A stretch of DNA of 64,000 nucleotides from Neobacillus mesonae (GTDB lineage: Bacteria > Bacillota > Bacilli > Paenibacillales > Paenibacillaceae), in contig JAMBOW010000011.1 of assembly GCA_023715865.1 (NCBI GenBank), positions 38,549-102,548 of the forward strand. The letters are read 5' to 3'. The position numbers and the translations under genes were made by a program. The notes under the pieces were generated by a model. The model made no database searches. It was not told the origin of the DNA and worked only from the letters and a program-made list of their open reading frames with translations. Every line of letters starts with the position of its first letter. Position 1 is the stretch's first letter. Positions 24,773 through 33,227 of this stretch are shown piece after piece.

Positions 24773-24811
24773 CTGCAATTAACTATGTTAATGCAGCTGG
24801 GCGTTTTTTTG
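24769..24811 (+). terminator. Riboswitch-controlled terminator
   Basis: CCGGCTGCAATTAAC and GTTAATGCAGCTGG pair with a single bulge around TAT, followed by GCG and seven T (24804-24810). It is 38 bases before the adhesin start codon and overlaps the 3' edge of the aptamer. Confidence 0.8.
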
Positions 24812-24848
24812 GTTCAAAAGAAAAACAAAAGATCATAAGGAGACCAAC

Positions 24849-27800
24849 ATGAGACTGAAATTAAGACTTGTCGTGACATGGTTCATCATTCTTACAATGT
24901 TTACTGGACTATTTCCAAGTGCTCTAACTGTTAGTTTTGCGGCATCGTCCAGTGAGTTAATTTGGCCGAATCCTGGGGCACTAAATTTGTCTAAGATTGC
25001 AAAACCTACAGGTAAACAAGGCGAGTGGGAAGTTACGTTAACCGTAGAAGGAAAGAATATAAAAACTTCCTCTGATGTGGTGTTGGTTATAGACCGATCA
25101 GGAAGTATGCAAGATTCTAAACGAATGGAGAATGCCAGAACAGCAGCGAAGAGGTTCGTTGATAACTTGCTGATTGAAGATTCAACCACTCGGATTGGGG
25201 TCGTAACATTTGATAAGACAGCAAGAGAAATTTCTTCACTGAAGGGCTCTAAAGATAAGGCATCTTTAATTCAAGATATTAATGGGATTATCAACCCTAG
25301 TGGAGGAACTAATATTCAGGCAGGACTCCATACAGCTAGTGAGATGCTGGCAGATAGCCAAGCGGAGAACAAAGTTATTGTTCTTTTAAGCGATGGAGAG
25401 CCTACTTATAGTTACAAAGCTACTAGTTTTTTATACTCCTGGTATAACAATTACGTTTTAACTGGATTTGATTATGGAGAACTTAAAGGATCGGGTTCAA
25501 GTTATAAATTAAGTGATAGAGCTGATTCTTCCAGAGAGAGACCTTATAGAATCGGGGACTTTTGGGATAACTACTGGGTTACTGATAACGGATTGCCTAC
25601 ACTCTCAGAAGCTAAATTAGCTAAGGATAGCGGTATCGATATCTACTCTGTCGGACTTGAAGTAGGAAAGAATGAAAATGCTAAATACGTATTAAACAAT
25701 GTACAAAATAAAGGCTACTATTCCTCGAACAGCTCAGAACTGAGTAAAGTGTTTTCTGAATTATCTGGGCAAATCTCTTATGCAGCCCAAAGTGCAGTAG
25801 TCATTGACCCGATGGGTGAGATGTTTAATTTAGTAGATCAAGATGATATTAAATGGACTGCATCTCAAGGCGAGGTCAAATGGGATGCTGCCGCAGAGAA
25901 GTTTACTTGGGAGATCGGCAACATTATGGAAGGCTCCCCTGCAACGTTAACTTATAAGGTTGCAATGGACCAGAAGAAGAATCCGGATCCAAACAAGCTA
26001 TACCCGACCAATGGCAAGACAACTTTAACCTATACGGATATCAACGGAAAACAAAGATCCAAGGATTTTGAAGTTCCAGAAGTCAGCTTTGGGAATGGCT
26101 CCATTACAATTAAAGGATATCGCGTTAACGCTGATGGAAAACCGGTTAATGCAGAAGGCGTGGTTGTAGGGAAGCCTGAATATGCAGAGCAGCTGTACAG
26201 CAATCCGTTCCTTGTAAATGGCAGTTCAGCGCTGGCCGTTAATAAGGCATATTCCATTCCAGCAAAGGACTATGCCGGGTACATCTTGACGGGCAATTCA
26301 CCGGCAGAAGTGAAACTAACGCTCGATAATCCGAATCCAGTAGTTTGGTTTGGATATGCAAAGGCGCCGTTTAACTTAAAGCTGGTTTACAAGTCAGGAG
26401 AGGCTCAGCTAAGTGAACCTGAGGATATAAAGAAGAATGAAGGAGATTCCGTTAGCTACGGCACCAAGGAATTTGAAGGATATAAGTTTAAGGATGCCCA
26501 ATTTAGTGCAGAGAGCACCTTAGCTCTGGAGAATGGACAGCTAACTGGAAGTATGCCGAATCTTGATGTAACTGTAACATTCAATTATGAACCGGCAGAG
26601 CAGCAAGTAACTGTTAAGTACCTTGAAAAGGGTACGAACAAGAAATTGGCAGACCCTACATCAGTTGAAGGAGTCACTGGAAATGAAGTTAAGTTGAAGG
26701 CGGCCGATATTCCAGGTTATACAGTAGAGAAATTGGATGAGCAATATACATTTACGGCGAAAGGGAATCAAACGCATACGTTTTATTACACAGCGGACGA
26801 GCAAACGGTAACCGTAAAGTATGTGGATAAGGAAACGAACAAAGAGATCGCTGAAGCGAAAACAGTAGCAGGTCAAACGGATAAAGAGATCGAGTTAGAA
26901 GCTCCACCTGTTCCAGGCTACACGGCAGATAAAGAAACTGCAGACTATACGTTTACAGCAAAAGGTGATCAGACGCATACTTTCTATTACACAGCAGCTG
27001 AGCAGACGGTAACCGTCAAGTATGTAGACAAAGCTACAAACCAAGCGATTGCTGAAGCTAAGACAATAAAAGGTCATACGGGTGAAAAGATTGAATTGAA
27101 AGCTCCGTCTCTCGAAGGATACATTGCAGAAGAGGCAACTAAACAATATACGTATACAGCACAAGACGACCAGACGTATACGTTCTATTACAATGCTGGA
27201 GAGCAGAAAGTAATAGTTAGATATCTGGATAAAGAAACAAATAAAGCGGTAGCTGAAGCTGAGATAGTGGCAGGTTATACGGGTAAAGGGATCAAGTTAG
27301 AAGCTCCACCTGTTCCAGGCTACACGGCAGTTGAAGAAGCAGTAAACTATACGTTTTCAGCACGGAATGATCAGACGCTTACTTTCTATTACACAGCGGA
27401 CGAGCAGTCAGTAACCGTTAAGTATGTAGATAAAGAAACAAACCAAGCGATTGCTGAAGCTAAGACAGTGACAGGTCATACAGGTGCAAAAATTGAATTG
27501 GAAGCCAGATCTATCGAAGGCTACACCGCAGAAAAGGCAACTGAACCATATACGTTCACAGCAAAAAATGATCAGACGCATACATTCTATTACACAGCAG
27601 ATGAGCAAACAGTTACCATCAAGTATGTGGACAAAGACAAAAACATAGCTATTGCTGAGTCTACAACGGAAAAAGGTTATGCGAAGGAAGAGATCGAATT
27701 AAAAGCCGCGACTGTTACAGGCTACTCTGCAGACAAAGAAGCTGTGAAATATACGTTTACAGCAGAAAAAGGTCAGACTTACACGTTCTACTACACAGCT

Positions 27801-29699
27801 AACAAAAAGTCAGTCATCGTAAAATATGAAGATAAAACGACAGGAAAACAGTTAGCTGAGCCAGCAACGTTTGAAGGAACAGAAGGAAAAGAAATTAGTA
27901 TTCCGGCAATCGAAATTACAGGCTATACCGCAGAAAAAACAGCTGAGAACTATACATTCACAGCGCAAGAAGATCAGGCGTTCACACTATACTACACGCC
28001 GGACGAGCAGTCAGTAACTGTGAAGTATTTGGATAAAGAGACAAACGAAGATGTTTCTGAATCCATGACTGTAACGGGTTATACGGGTAAAGCAATTGAA
28101 CTGACGGCGGTACCTGTCAAAGGCTATACAGTAGAAATAGACAAGGCAGGCTATACGTTTACTGCTGAAGGAAATCAAGCTTATACGTTCTACTATACTA
28201 AGGATTTACCAGTAATCGAGCAGCGTACAGTCACTGTGCATTATGTTGACAGTGCAACAGGCAGTCATTTGCAGGAGTCTTCCTTGATTACTGATGATGT
28301 AGGAAAAGAGATTGCGTTGACTGCTGATAATATTACAGTGGGTGAAGCGGTTTACACACCTACCTTGCTCAATCATTCATATGTCATTACATCTGAAGAG
28401 AATCAGCAGTATACATTCTCCTATAACAAATCAGAGCCTACACCACTAACTTATGATATTGTCGTAAGTTATATGGATCAGGACACAGGTGCTGAACTTT
28501 CAGCTTCAACAATAGTCCAAGGAAATGCAGGAAGTACCATTCCGTTAAATGCGATCACGATTGAAGGCTACACTGCTGTGAAACCAGCAGACGATTATCT
28601 GGTCACTGAGCAAGAAGGACAACAGTACACTTTTTACTATACAAAAAATAATCCTGAGCAACCTCCAGTAACAGAACCTGAGCAACCAGGAGACGGTACA
28701 GAAACAGAAAATCCCGAGGTAACAGAGCCTGGGGAGCAGCCAGGAGATGGCACAGAAACAGAGGTTCCTGAGGTAACAGAGCCTGAGCAACCGGGGGATG
28801 GAACAGAAACAGAGAATCCCGAGGTAACAGAACCTGAGCAACCAGGAGATGGCACAGAAACAGAAAATCCCGAGGTAACAGAGCCCGAGCAACCAGGAGA
28901 CGGGACAGAAACACCAGAATCTCCGGCAACTGAACCGGGAGACAATGAAGAGGTGGTAACACCGCTGCCACCGGTTCCGCCAACTGTGACTCCGCTGCCG
29001 CCGGTCCCTCCGACGGTAACGCCTTTGCCTCCTGCTCCGCCTGCACTCGAAATGGAAGAGCACTTCAACTACATCATGGGATATCCCGACGGTACGATTC
29101 AGCCGGAAGGTCTGATTACCCGTGAAGAGGTAGCAGCAATATTTTACCGTTTGATGGATGACGCTACTCGCAGTGATTATTTAACAGGGGTAAGCTCGTA
29201 TCAAGATGTCAGTGCTTCCCGCTGGTCAAGCAAGCATATCGCAACGATGGAGAACGCAGGCATTATCAATGGATATCCAGGTGGTTCCTTTATGCCAAGC
29301 CGTCAAATTACGAGAGCGGAATTCGCTGCAATTGCTTCAAGATTTGATGAATTGGATGAGCAAGAGAATACGATGTTCTCCGATATAGAAGGCCACTGGG
29401 CCGAAAAATACATCGTATCCGCAGCCAATAAAGGCTGGATTAAAGGATATCCGAATGGCGAATTTAGACCGGATCAATATATTACTCGTGCAGAAGCGAT
29501 GGCGTTTATTAACAGTGTTTTGAATCGCGAAGTAACGGCAGCGGGCATTCATGAGGATGCCAAGGTATGGCCGGATAATTCAGCAGAAAAATGGTACTAC
29601 ATGGATGTACTTGAAGCGACAACTTTCCATGAGTACAGCAGAAACGACGATGATACAGAGACATGGGAGCAAGTGCTGCCAGACCGTGTATATCCGTAA
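24849..29699 (+). CDS. VWA/MucBP/SLH surface adhesin with PPEP cleavage motifs (VMSP-like)
   Basis: A 1616-residue exported protein. Signal peptide about residues 1-31; VWFA domain about 72-315 with the MIDAS motif DRSGSM at residue 82; beta-rich region about 320-580; ten MucBP-type repeats of about 68 residues (about 583-1267) starting with variants of EQxVTVKYxDKETN; an acidic Pro/Glu/Thr/Gly linker with EQPGDGTETENPEV repeats (about 1270-1355); a Pro-rich hinge with PLPPVP twice and PLPPAP once (1372-1398); three SLH domains (about 1405-1610) that bind pyruvylated wall polymer. The layout equals VMSP of Paenibacillus alvei, the known substrate of PPEP-2. The hinge sits between anchor and adhesive part, so cleavage would release the adhesin. 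A c-di-GMP riboswitch precedes it. Confidence 0.93.
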   Translation: MRLKLRLVVTWFIILTMFTGLFPSALTVSFAASSSELIWPNPGALNLSKIAKPTGKQGEWEVTLTVEGKNIKTSSDVVLVIDRSGSMQDSKRMENARTAAKRFVDNLLIEDSTTRIGVVTFDKTAREISSLKGSKDKASLIQDINGIINPSGGTNIQAGLHTASEMLADSQAENKVIVLLSDGEPTYSYKATSFLYSWYNNYVLTGFDYGELKGSGSSYKLSDRADSSRERPYRIGDFWDNYWVTDNGLPTLSEAKLAKDSGIDIYSVGLEVGKNENAKYVLNNVQNKGYYSSNSSELSKVFSELSGQISYAAQSAVVIDPMGEMFNLVDQDDIKWTASQGEVKWDAAAEKFTWEIGNIMEGSPATLTYKVAMDQKKNPDPNKLYPTNGKTTLTYTDINGKQRSKDFEVPEVSFGNGSITIKGYRVNADGKPVNAEGVVVGKPEYAEQLYSNPFLVNGSSALAVNKAYSIPAKDYAGYILTGNSPAEVKLTLDNPNPVVWFGYAKAPFNLKLVYKSGEAQLSEPEDIKKNEGDSVSYGTKEFEGYKFKDAQFSAESTLALENGQLTGSMPNLDVTVTFNYEPAEQQVTVKYLEKGTNKKLADPTSVEGVTGNEVKLKAADIPGYTVEKLDEQYTFTAKGNQTHTFYYTADEQTVTVKYVDKETNKEIAEAKTVAGQTDKEIELEAPPVPGYTADKETADYTFTAKGDQTHTFYYTAAEQTVTVKYVDKATNQAIAEAKTIKGHTGEKIELKAPSLEGYIAEEATKQYTYTAQDDQTYTFYYNAGEQKVIVRYLDKETNKAVAEAEIVAGYTGKGIKLEAPPVPGYTAVEEAVNYTFSARNDQTLTFYYTADEQSVTVKYVDKETNQAIAEAKTVTGHTGAKIELEARSIEGYTAEKATEPYTFTAKNDQTHTFYYTADEQTVTIKYVDKDKNIAIAESTTEKGYAKEEIELKAATVTGYSADKEAVKYTFTAEKGQTYTFYYTANKKSVIVKYEDKTTGKQLAEPATFEGTEGKEISIPAIEITGYTAEKTAENYTFTAQEDQAFTLYYTPDEQSVTVKYLDKETNEDVSESMTVTGYTGKAIELTAVPVKGYTVEIDKAGYTFTAEGNQAYTFYYTKDLPVIEQRTVTVHYVDSATGSHLQESSLITDDVGKEIALTADNITVGEAVYTPTLLNHSYVITSEENQQYTFSYNKSEPTPLTYDIVVSYMDQDTGAELSASTIVQGNAGSTIPLNAITIEGYTAVKPADDYLVTEQEGQQYTFYYTKNNPEQPPVTEPEQPGDGTETENPEVTEPGEQPGDGTETEVPEVTEPEQPGDGTETENPEVTEPEQPGDGTETENPEVTEPEQPGDGTETPESPATEPGDNEEVVTPLPPVPPTVTPLPPVPPTVTPLPPAPPALEMEEHFNYIMGYPDGTIQPEGLITREEVAAIFYRLMDDATRSDYLTGVSSYQDVSASRWSSKHIATMENAGIINGYPGGSFMPSRQITRAEFAAIASRFDELDEQENTMFSDIEGHWAEKYIVSAANKGWIKGYPNGEFRPDQYITRAEAMAFINSVLNREVTAAGIHEDAKVWPDNSAEKWYYMDVLEATTFHEYSRNDDDTETWEQVLPDRVYP
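26597..28650 (+). repeat. Ten tandem MucBP repeats
   Basis: Each unit is about 204 bases, encoding about 68 residues that open with a VTVKYxDKETN-like strand and close with a YTFTAxxxQTHTFYY-like strand. Units 2 to 6 are the most alike at DNA level, consistent with recent expansion by recombination; units 9 and 10 are the most divergent. Confidence 0.9.
28962..29042 (+). other. Pro-Pro endopeptidase target motifs in the adhesin hinge
   Basis: Codons 1372-1398 encode PLPPVP, PLPPVP and PLPPAP, each separated by a short PTVT linker. PPEP-2 of P. alvei cuts between the two central prolines of PLPPVP. The hinge directly precedes the SLH anchor, where cutting detaches the whole adhesive part. Confidence 0.8.
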
Positions 29700-29704
29700 A
29701 TAGG

Positions 29705-29748
29705 AAAAGACTCCTCTCCATGCGATATGGGGAGGAGTCTTTTATATA
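29705..29748. terminator. Bidirectional terminator between adhesin and protease
   Basis: AAAAGACTCCTCTCCAT and its near-complement (one G-T pair) form a 17-bp stem around GCGAT, with T-runs in both directions. It serves both convergent genes. Confidence 0.9.
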
Positions 29749-29758
29749 CAAGGAACTA

Positions 29759-30406
29759 TTAATTGAACAGCTTGTCCATAAACTCATAAGTAAGAGGCGT
29801 GCTCTTCTTTAGCTCTTTCCGGGTTGTCTCATTATATATGTACATACTTGAAGCTTCCGCAAAGTACTCGGCTGGGTAGACAGATACGTAGCCGTCGTTT
29901 TTATATTTAACATTCTTTTCTTTATTGAAGATATTGATAAATTCAGGTGATTCACTGATCGTGTTAAAGACAAATCGGTCAACAGCATGCATGGTTTCAT
30001 GGATTTCCAGGTTAAACGAGCTGTGGCCTTTTCCTTGTTTGCTATAGCCGATACGTACAACTACATTTTTTTCACTTACTCCAGGCACGTCATCCCAAGT
30101 AAGTCCAGTACCTTCCCATCCACGCGGCGTTACACCTTTGAGATAGCTCAATTCAGGCAAGCTCGTAATGGCACCATTAGTCAAAATAATTTTAACACCC
30201 TTATCATTCAGGGCATCTAGTATTTCTGCCGGGATTCTATTCAATCTGCTCATCATCGCTTTAGCTTCTTTGACATTGTAATTGTCTTCAGGAAGTACGA
30301 CAATCTGATCAATGGTTTGTTGTTCTGTACCTGCGGCATGAGCAGGAGCTGCTTGAACAACAGTAAAAATAAGTAGAGCGGCGAGTAAACTTTTCATCCA
30401 TTTCAT
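29759..30406 (-). CDS. Secreted Pro-Pro endopeptidase (PPEP-2-like zinc metalloprotease)
   Basis: A 215-residue exported protease. The N-terminus MKWMKSLLAALLIFTVV.. AHA is a Sec signal peptide. The mature part carries the zincin motif HETMH, with the third zinc ligand in PAEYFAEASSMY, the layout of the anthrax-lethal-factor-like PPEP family. PPEP-1 (C. difficile) and PPEP-2 (P. alvei) cut Pro-Pro bonds in adhesins encoded next door, and the convergent neighbour here contains PLPPVP. The ATG at 30406 has GGAGG nine bases upstream; a longer in-frame extension reads through the riboswitch and is not coding. Expression should be under c-di-GMP control through two aptamers in the leader. Confidence 0.92.
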   Translation of the reverse strand: MKWMKSLLAALLIFTVVQAAPAHAAGTEQQTIDQIVVLPEDNYNVKEAKAMMSRLNRIPAEILDALNDKGVKIILTNGAITSLPELSYLKGVTPRGWEGTGLTWDDVPGVSEKNVVVRIGYSKQGKGHSSFNLEIHETMHAVDRFVFNTISESPEFINIFNKEKNVKYKNDGYVSVYPAEYFAEASSMYIYNETTRKELKKSTPLTYEFMDKLFN

Positions 30407-30445
30407 AAAAAACATCCTCCGTAAGCCACCGTTGCTACAAACGAT

Positions 30446-30546
30446 GAGCTTCATTATAGGTAACTGGCTAGCATAGCGACCAAAAATCGCGTTAGCTCCT
30501 GAAGTTTTGCGTCGCCATCTTTCAATGGCTTTGCCTTTTGTCAATA
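30446..30546 (-). promoter_or_regulatory. Class-I c-di-GMP riboswitch, gene-proximal copy
   Basis: On the minus strand: GGCAAAGCCAT, TGAAAG tetraloop hairpin, ATGGCGACGCAAAAC (core at 30505-30535), GGAGCTAACGCG, then GCTATGCTAGCCAGTTACC. GAAA loop, GACGCAAA block and TATG receptor half are all present. One conserved position differs (CAAAAC instead of CAAAGC). It ends about 25 bases before the ribosome binding site, with a short hairpin CATCGTT/AACGGTG but no T-run, so control may be translational. Confidence 0.85.
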
Positions 30547-30571
30547 AGGGAGTTGACATATATAAGTTGAT

Positions 30572-30610
30572 AAAATAAATAAAACCCTTCTTACCGAAAT
30601 AAGAAGGGTC
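30572..30610 (-). terminator. Intrinsic terminator between the tandem riboswitches
   Basis: On the minus strand ACCCTTCTTA and TAAGAAGGGT form a perfect 10-bp stem with loop TTTCGG, followed by TTTATTTATTTTA. It lies just after the distal aptamer and before the proximal one, as expected for the distal aptamer's expression platform. Confidence 0.85.
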
Positions 30611-30630
30611 TGATAACAACACGAAATGTT

Positions 30631-30728
30631 ATGCCTTTATGTCGGTAACTGGCTGGCGTTGCGAATCACTCGCTTTAGCCCCTTTAGCTTTGCGTCACCA
30701 TCTTTCGATGGTTTTGCCTTTATCATTT
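30631..30728 (-). promoter_or_regulatory. Class-I c-di-GMP riboswitch, promoter-proximal copy
   Basis: On the minus strand: AAAGGCAAAACCAT, CGAAAG, ATGGTGACGCAAAGC (core at 30689-30718), GGGGCTAAAGCGAG, ATTCGCAACGCCAGCCAGTTACC. This is a close fit to the GEMM-I consensus. The 3' part AGCCAGTTACC is shared with the gene-proximal copy 185 bases away, so the two probably arose by duplication. Confidence 0.9.
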
Positions 30729-30759
30729 TGTAGGTGAAAACTATGAAATATATACCAAT

Positions 30760-30789
30760 ATATTAAGTCTAAAAGACTATTTTCGTCAA
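30760..30789 (-). promoter_or_regulatory. Promoter of the PPEP gene
   Basis: On the minus strand TTGACG (30789-30784), 18-base spacer, TAATAT (30765-30760). The transcript would start near 30753 and run through both riboswitches, a leader of about 350 bases. Confidence 0.65.
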
Positions 30790-30940
30790 GATAAAATGTA
30801 TTTTTATGAACAAAGGTGGATTGACACCGATAGTCTGTATTTTAGTTATCCATAAGTTAGTATGGAAATTAGATATTTTTATTTCAGGAAAAGGCAGATT
30901 CTATCATCTTGGAGTGTTATATAGGTATACGAAAGAGGAG

Positions 30941-31555
30941 GTGTTCGCATCGTCACATCAATCTATTGAAAAGGCGCAATTGGAGGAGCTTATAGCTGAC
31001 ATTAAGCAGGGGAATACAGCTAGATATGCGCTCATTGTCAAAATGTTTCAGCAGCCGCTTTATCGCTATTGCTATCGCTTGCTGGCCAATCGGCAGGATG
31101 CGGAGGATGCTGTTCAGGATATACTCGTCAAGGCATTTCAAAGCATCCGCCAATACGAAAGCAAGGTGCACTTTTCAGCATGGATCTACCGAATTGCGTA
31201 TAACTACTGCATGAATTTACTGAGAAAGCGCCGTATTCATAAGCAAGTCCTGCGCCTGATCCAGTCAAAGGAGGCAGGAGTAAGCCCTGAACAGGAGATA
31301 GATGACAAGCTCCATCACTCAGAGTGGTTCAAAGCCCTGATGCACCTAACAATAGAAGAAAGAAACCTGATAGTGCTTCGGGTGTTTGAGGAAAAGACGT
31401 ATGCCGAAATAAGCGAGATTTTAAGGGTCAGCCCTAATGCCCTTACGAAACGAATGCTTCGTATTAAAAAGAAGATGCAAAAGACCAAGTTAATGATGGA
31501 GGAGGAAATGAATTGGAACGATACCAAGAAGATTGTGCCGAATTCCGAGATTTGA
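30941..31555 (+). CDS. ECF sigma factor (first of two)
   Basis: An ECF-type sigma-70 factor. Region 2 reads YRYCYRLLANRQDAEDAVQDILVKAFQSIRQYE and region 4 LTIEERNLIVLRVFEEKTYAEISEILRVSPNALTKRMLRIKKKM. The N-terminus is uncertain. An exceptionally good site AGAGGAGGTG lies at 30934-30943, but the in-frame GTG at 30941 is part of it; no ATG, GTG or TTG is well spaced behind it. An ATG at 30806 in the same frame would add 45 residues unlike the family. The gene overlaps the downstream anti-sigma candidate by 43 bases. Confidence 0.82.
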   Translation: MFASSHQSIEKAQLEELIADIKQGNTARYALIVKMFQQPLYRYCYRLLANRQDAEDAVQDILVKAFQSIRQYESKVHFSAWIYRIAYNYCMNLLRKRRIHKQVLRLIQSKEAGVSPEQEIDDKLHHSEWFKALMHLTIEERNLIVLRVFEEKTYAEISEILRVSPNALTKRMLRIKKKMQKTKLMMEEEMNWNDTKKIVPNSEI

Positions 31556-32484
31556 AAAAAGCTTCTGAGGCACACTGTATTCCTGATATTGATGTGCTGG
31601 AGCCAGTGATGAGACGTGTAACAGCACTGGAGAAGGCGCGTCCCCCCATCTGGCAGCGCATCTACACTCTACCATTTAAAGGAATGACGACTACAGGGCT
31701 TGTGATTACTTTTTTGTTAATATCATTTACTGCCTATGCTGCATCTGAGTACATTCAAATCCTCAATAAAGAAGGACAGGTTAAAGTGCAGTATGTACCG
31801 GAGAGCCTGGAAGAGGTAGAAGACATCAATGGAAATTACGGAATGAAGGCCTACGTCGAAGCTGAACCAGGTGAACTTGTCGCTTATTATATAAAGAATA
31901 ATATAAATTCTGATAACAACAATCCTGAACTGCATTTTACATATAAGGAAAGAAGAATCGAACAATATCCCGCTTTTGCTTCAGAGATCAATAGAACGGG
32001 TGCACCAAGGTTACCGCAGGCACCTCTAGGATATACTTTTAAATACGGTAATGTATATGCAAGCAGCCCTACTTATAGGGAGGTAACGAGCAGCTCATAC
32101 TATAAAGGTATTTTGAATCAGCTTATGGATGAGGCAAGCCAGGACATAAGTGGGAAAATAGTGTTTGTGAAAGCTTTACCCTGGTCTAAGCCAAGCTCTG
32201 TATCGGCAAAATATTCGTCCGGAAGATCCTATATCAATATCTCTGCTGTACTTTTGCATGGCAGTCATGTAACGGTGAACCAGGAAGCAGAGAATAGGGC
32301 AAGCATAGTGAACGTGTCGGGAACGGATGTTGTCTATAATGATGTGCATAAAGAAGAGGTTCAGTACGATTATATCAATTGGTATGATGAAGAGCAGGAT
32401 GCTTATTTTACGATAAGCGCTTATGGAGAAAAGGACTTGAACAAAGAACAATTACTGCAGCTGGCAAAGGAAATGTTGGAGTGA
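31513..32484 (+). CDS. Putative membrane anti-sigma factor
   Basis: A 323-residue protein starting at TTG with GGAGGAGG nearby. The first 55 residues are cytoplasmic and charged, a single membrane span lies at about 57-78 (TTGLVITFLLISFTAYA), and the remaining 240 residues are predicted outside the cell, with many Tyr and Ser. That topology, and the 43-base overlap with an ECF sigma gene, identify it as its anti-sigma factor by context. No zinc-binding HxxxCxxC motif is seen. The extracytoplasmic part would sense an envelope signal. Confidence 0.72.
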   Translation: MERYQEDCAEFRDLKKASEAHCIPDIDVLEPVMRRVTALEKARPPIWQRIYTLPFKGMTTTGLVITFLLISFTAYAASEYIQILNKEGQVKVQYVPESLEEVEDINGNYGMKAYVEAEPGELVAYYIKNNINSDNNNPELHFTYKERRIEQYPAFASEINRTGAPRLPQAPLGYTFKYGNVYASSPTYREVTSSSYYKGILNQLMDEASQDISGKIVFVKALPWSKPSSVSAKYSSGRSYINISAVLLHGSHVTVNQEAENRASIVNVSGTDVVYNDVHKEEVQYDYINWYDEEQDAYFTISAYGEKDLNKEQLLQLAKEMLE

Positions 32485-32654
32485 TTCATTGTTTAAATAG
32501 AAGCTGTGTAACTTTTGTCATATCCATCTGTTACGGAATTATAACAAAGTTACAAGTTCCATTGACCTTATCCTATGACCGTTGTAAGATGACTCTAAAA
32601 TGTGGAGGGACAAGCTCCCGTTAGCCGCATAAAGCAGGAGGGACAGATGTTTTT

Positions 32655-32963
32655 ATGAACAAATGGAGCAAGCCGGCAATGCGTTTTTTTAGTACCGTTG
32701 GGATGATTGAAGGTATTTCTTTTCTTCTGCTATTGGCCATTGCGATGCCTTTAAAGTATGCTTTTGATATTCCGGTAGCGGTAACGATTGTGGGAGGAGC
32801 CCACGGGTTTCTTTTTGTCTTATATATCATTGCCATTATGATCGCGGCGTATCTAAACCGCTGGTCATTCAAAATGATATTGGCTGCGTTTGTTGCATCC
32901 ATTATCCCGTTTGGCCCATTTATTATAGATCGCAGAATCCGCAAAGGATTGGCAGTAGCCTGA
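32655..32963 (+). CDS. DUF3817 membrane protein
   Basis: A 102-residue protein with three hydrophobic segments. FFSTVGMIEGISFLLLLAIAMPLKY and GGAHGFLFVLYI fit DUF3817, and the C-terminus IPFGPFIIDRRIRKG is typical. Function of the family is unknown. AGCAGGAGGGACAG precedes the start. Monocistronic, followed by a terminator. Confidence 0.8.
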   Translation: MNKWSKPAMRFFSTVGMIEGISFLLLLAIAMPLKYAFDIPVAVTIVGGAHGFLFVLYIIAIMIAAYLNRWSFKMILAAFVASIIPFGPFIIDRRIRKGLAVA

Positions 32964-33000
32964 TGTAATTGGATTGTATGCCGTAGCAAAAATGATAAGT

Positions 33001-33034
33001 AAAGCTGTTGAGATCATCTCAATGGCTTTTTTTG
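33001..33034 (+). terminator. Intrinsic terminator after DUF3817 gene
   Basis: AAGC-TG-TTGAGAT and ATCTCAA-TG-GCTT pair, followed by a run of seven T. Confidence 0.8.
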
Positions 33035-33227
33035 TTCAATCTAACAGTTATTATGTATTAATTTACATATAAATTAACGATATTATCTGGTTTACTCGAT
33101 TTCTGTCATTATTTCTCGGGAAATATGGTCTGTAACTCGCTAATTATCCCGCTAACATAGTAGAAAAAACATGGATTATGCAATAACATAGGAATAATTG
33201 AATAATTTTGGGAGGCACCAAGAAAAG

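Noticed and set aside
26597..28650. Tandem repeats considered as a CRISPR array or satellite
   Set aside because: They are in frame, encode MucBP domains of about 68 residues and have no spacer structure.
28545..29068. Three overlapping minus-strand frames of 140 to 170 codons opposite the adhesin's Pro/Glu linker
   Set aside because: They are artefacts of the repetitive GC-biased linker; no start signals and no plausible protein composition.
30407..30622. N-terminal extension of the PPEP frame
   Set aside because: It reads through the gene-proximal riboswitch and terminator; the ATG at 30406 has GGAGG at proper spacing and starts a signal peptide.
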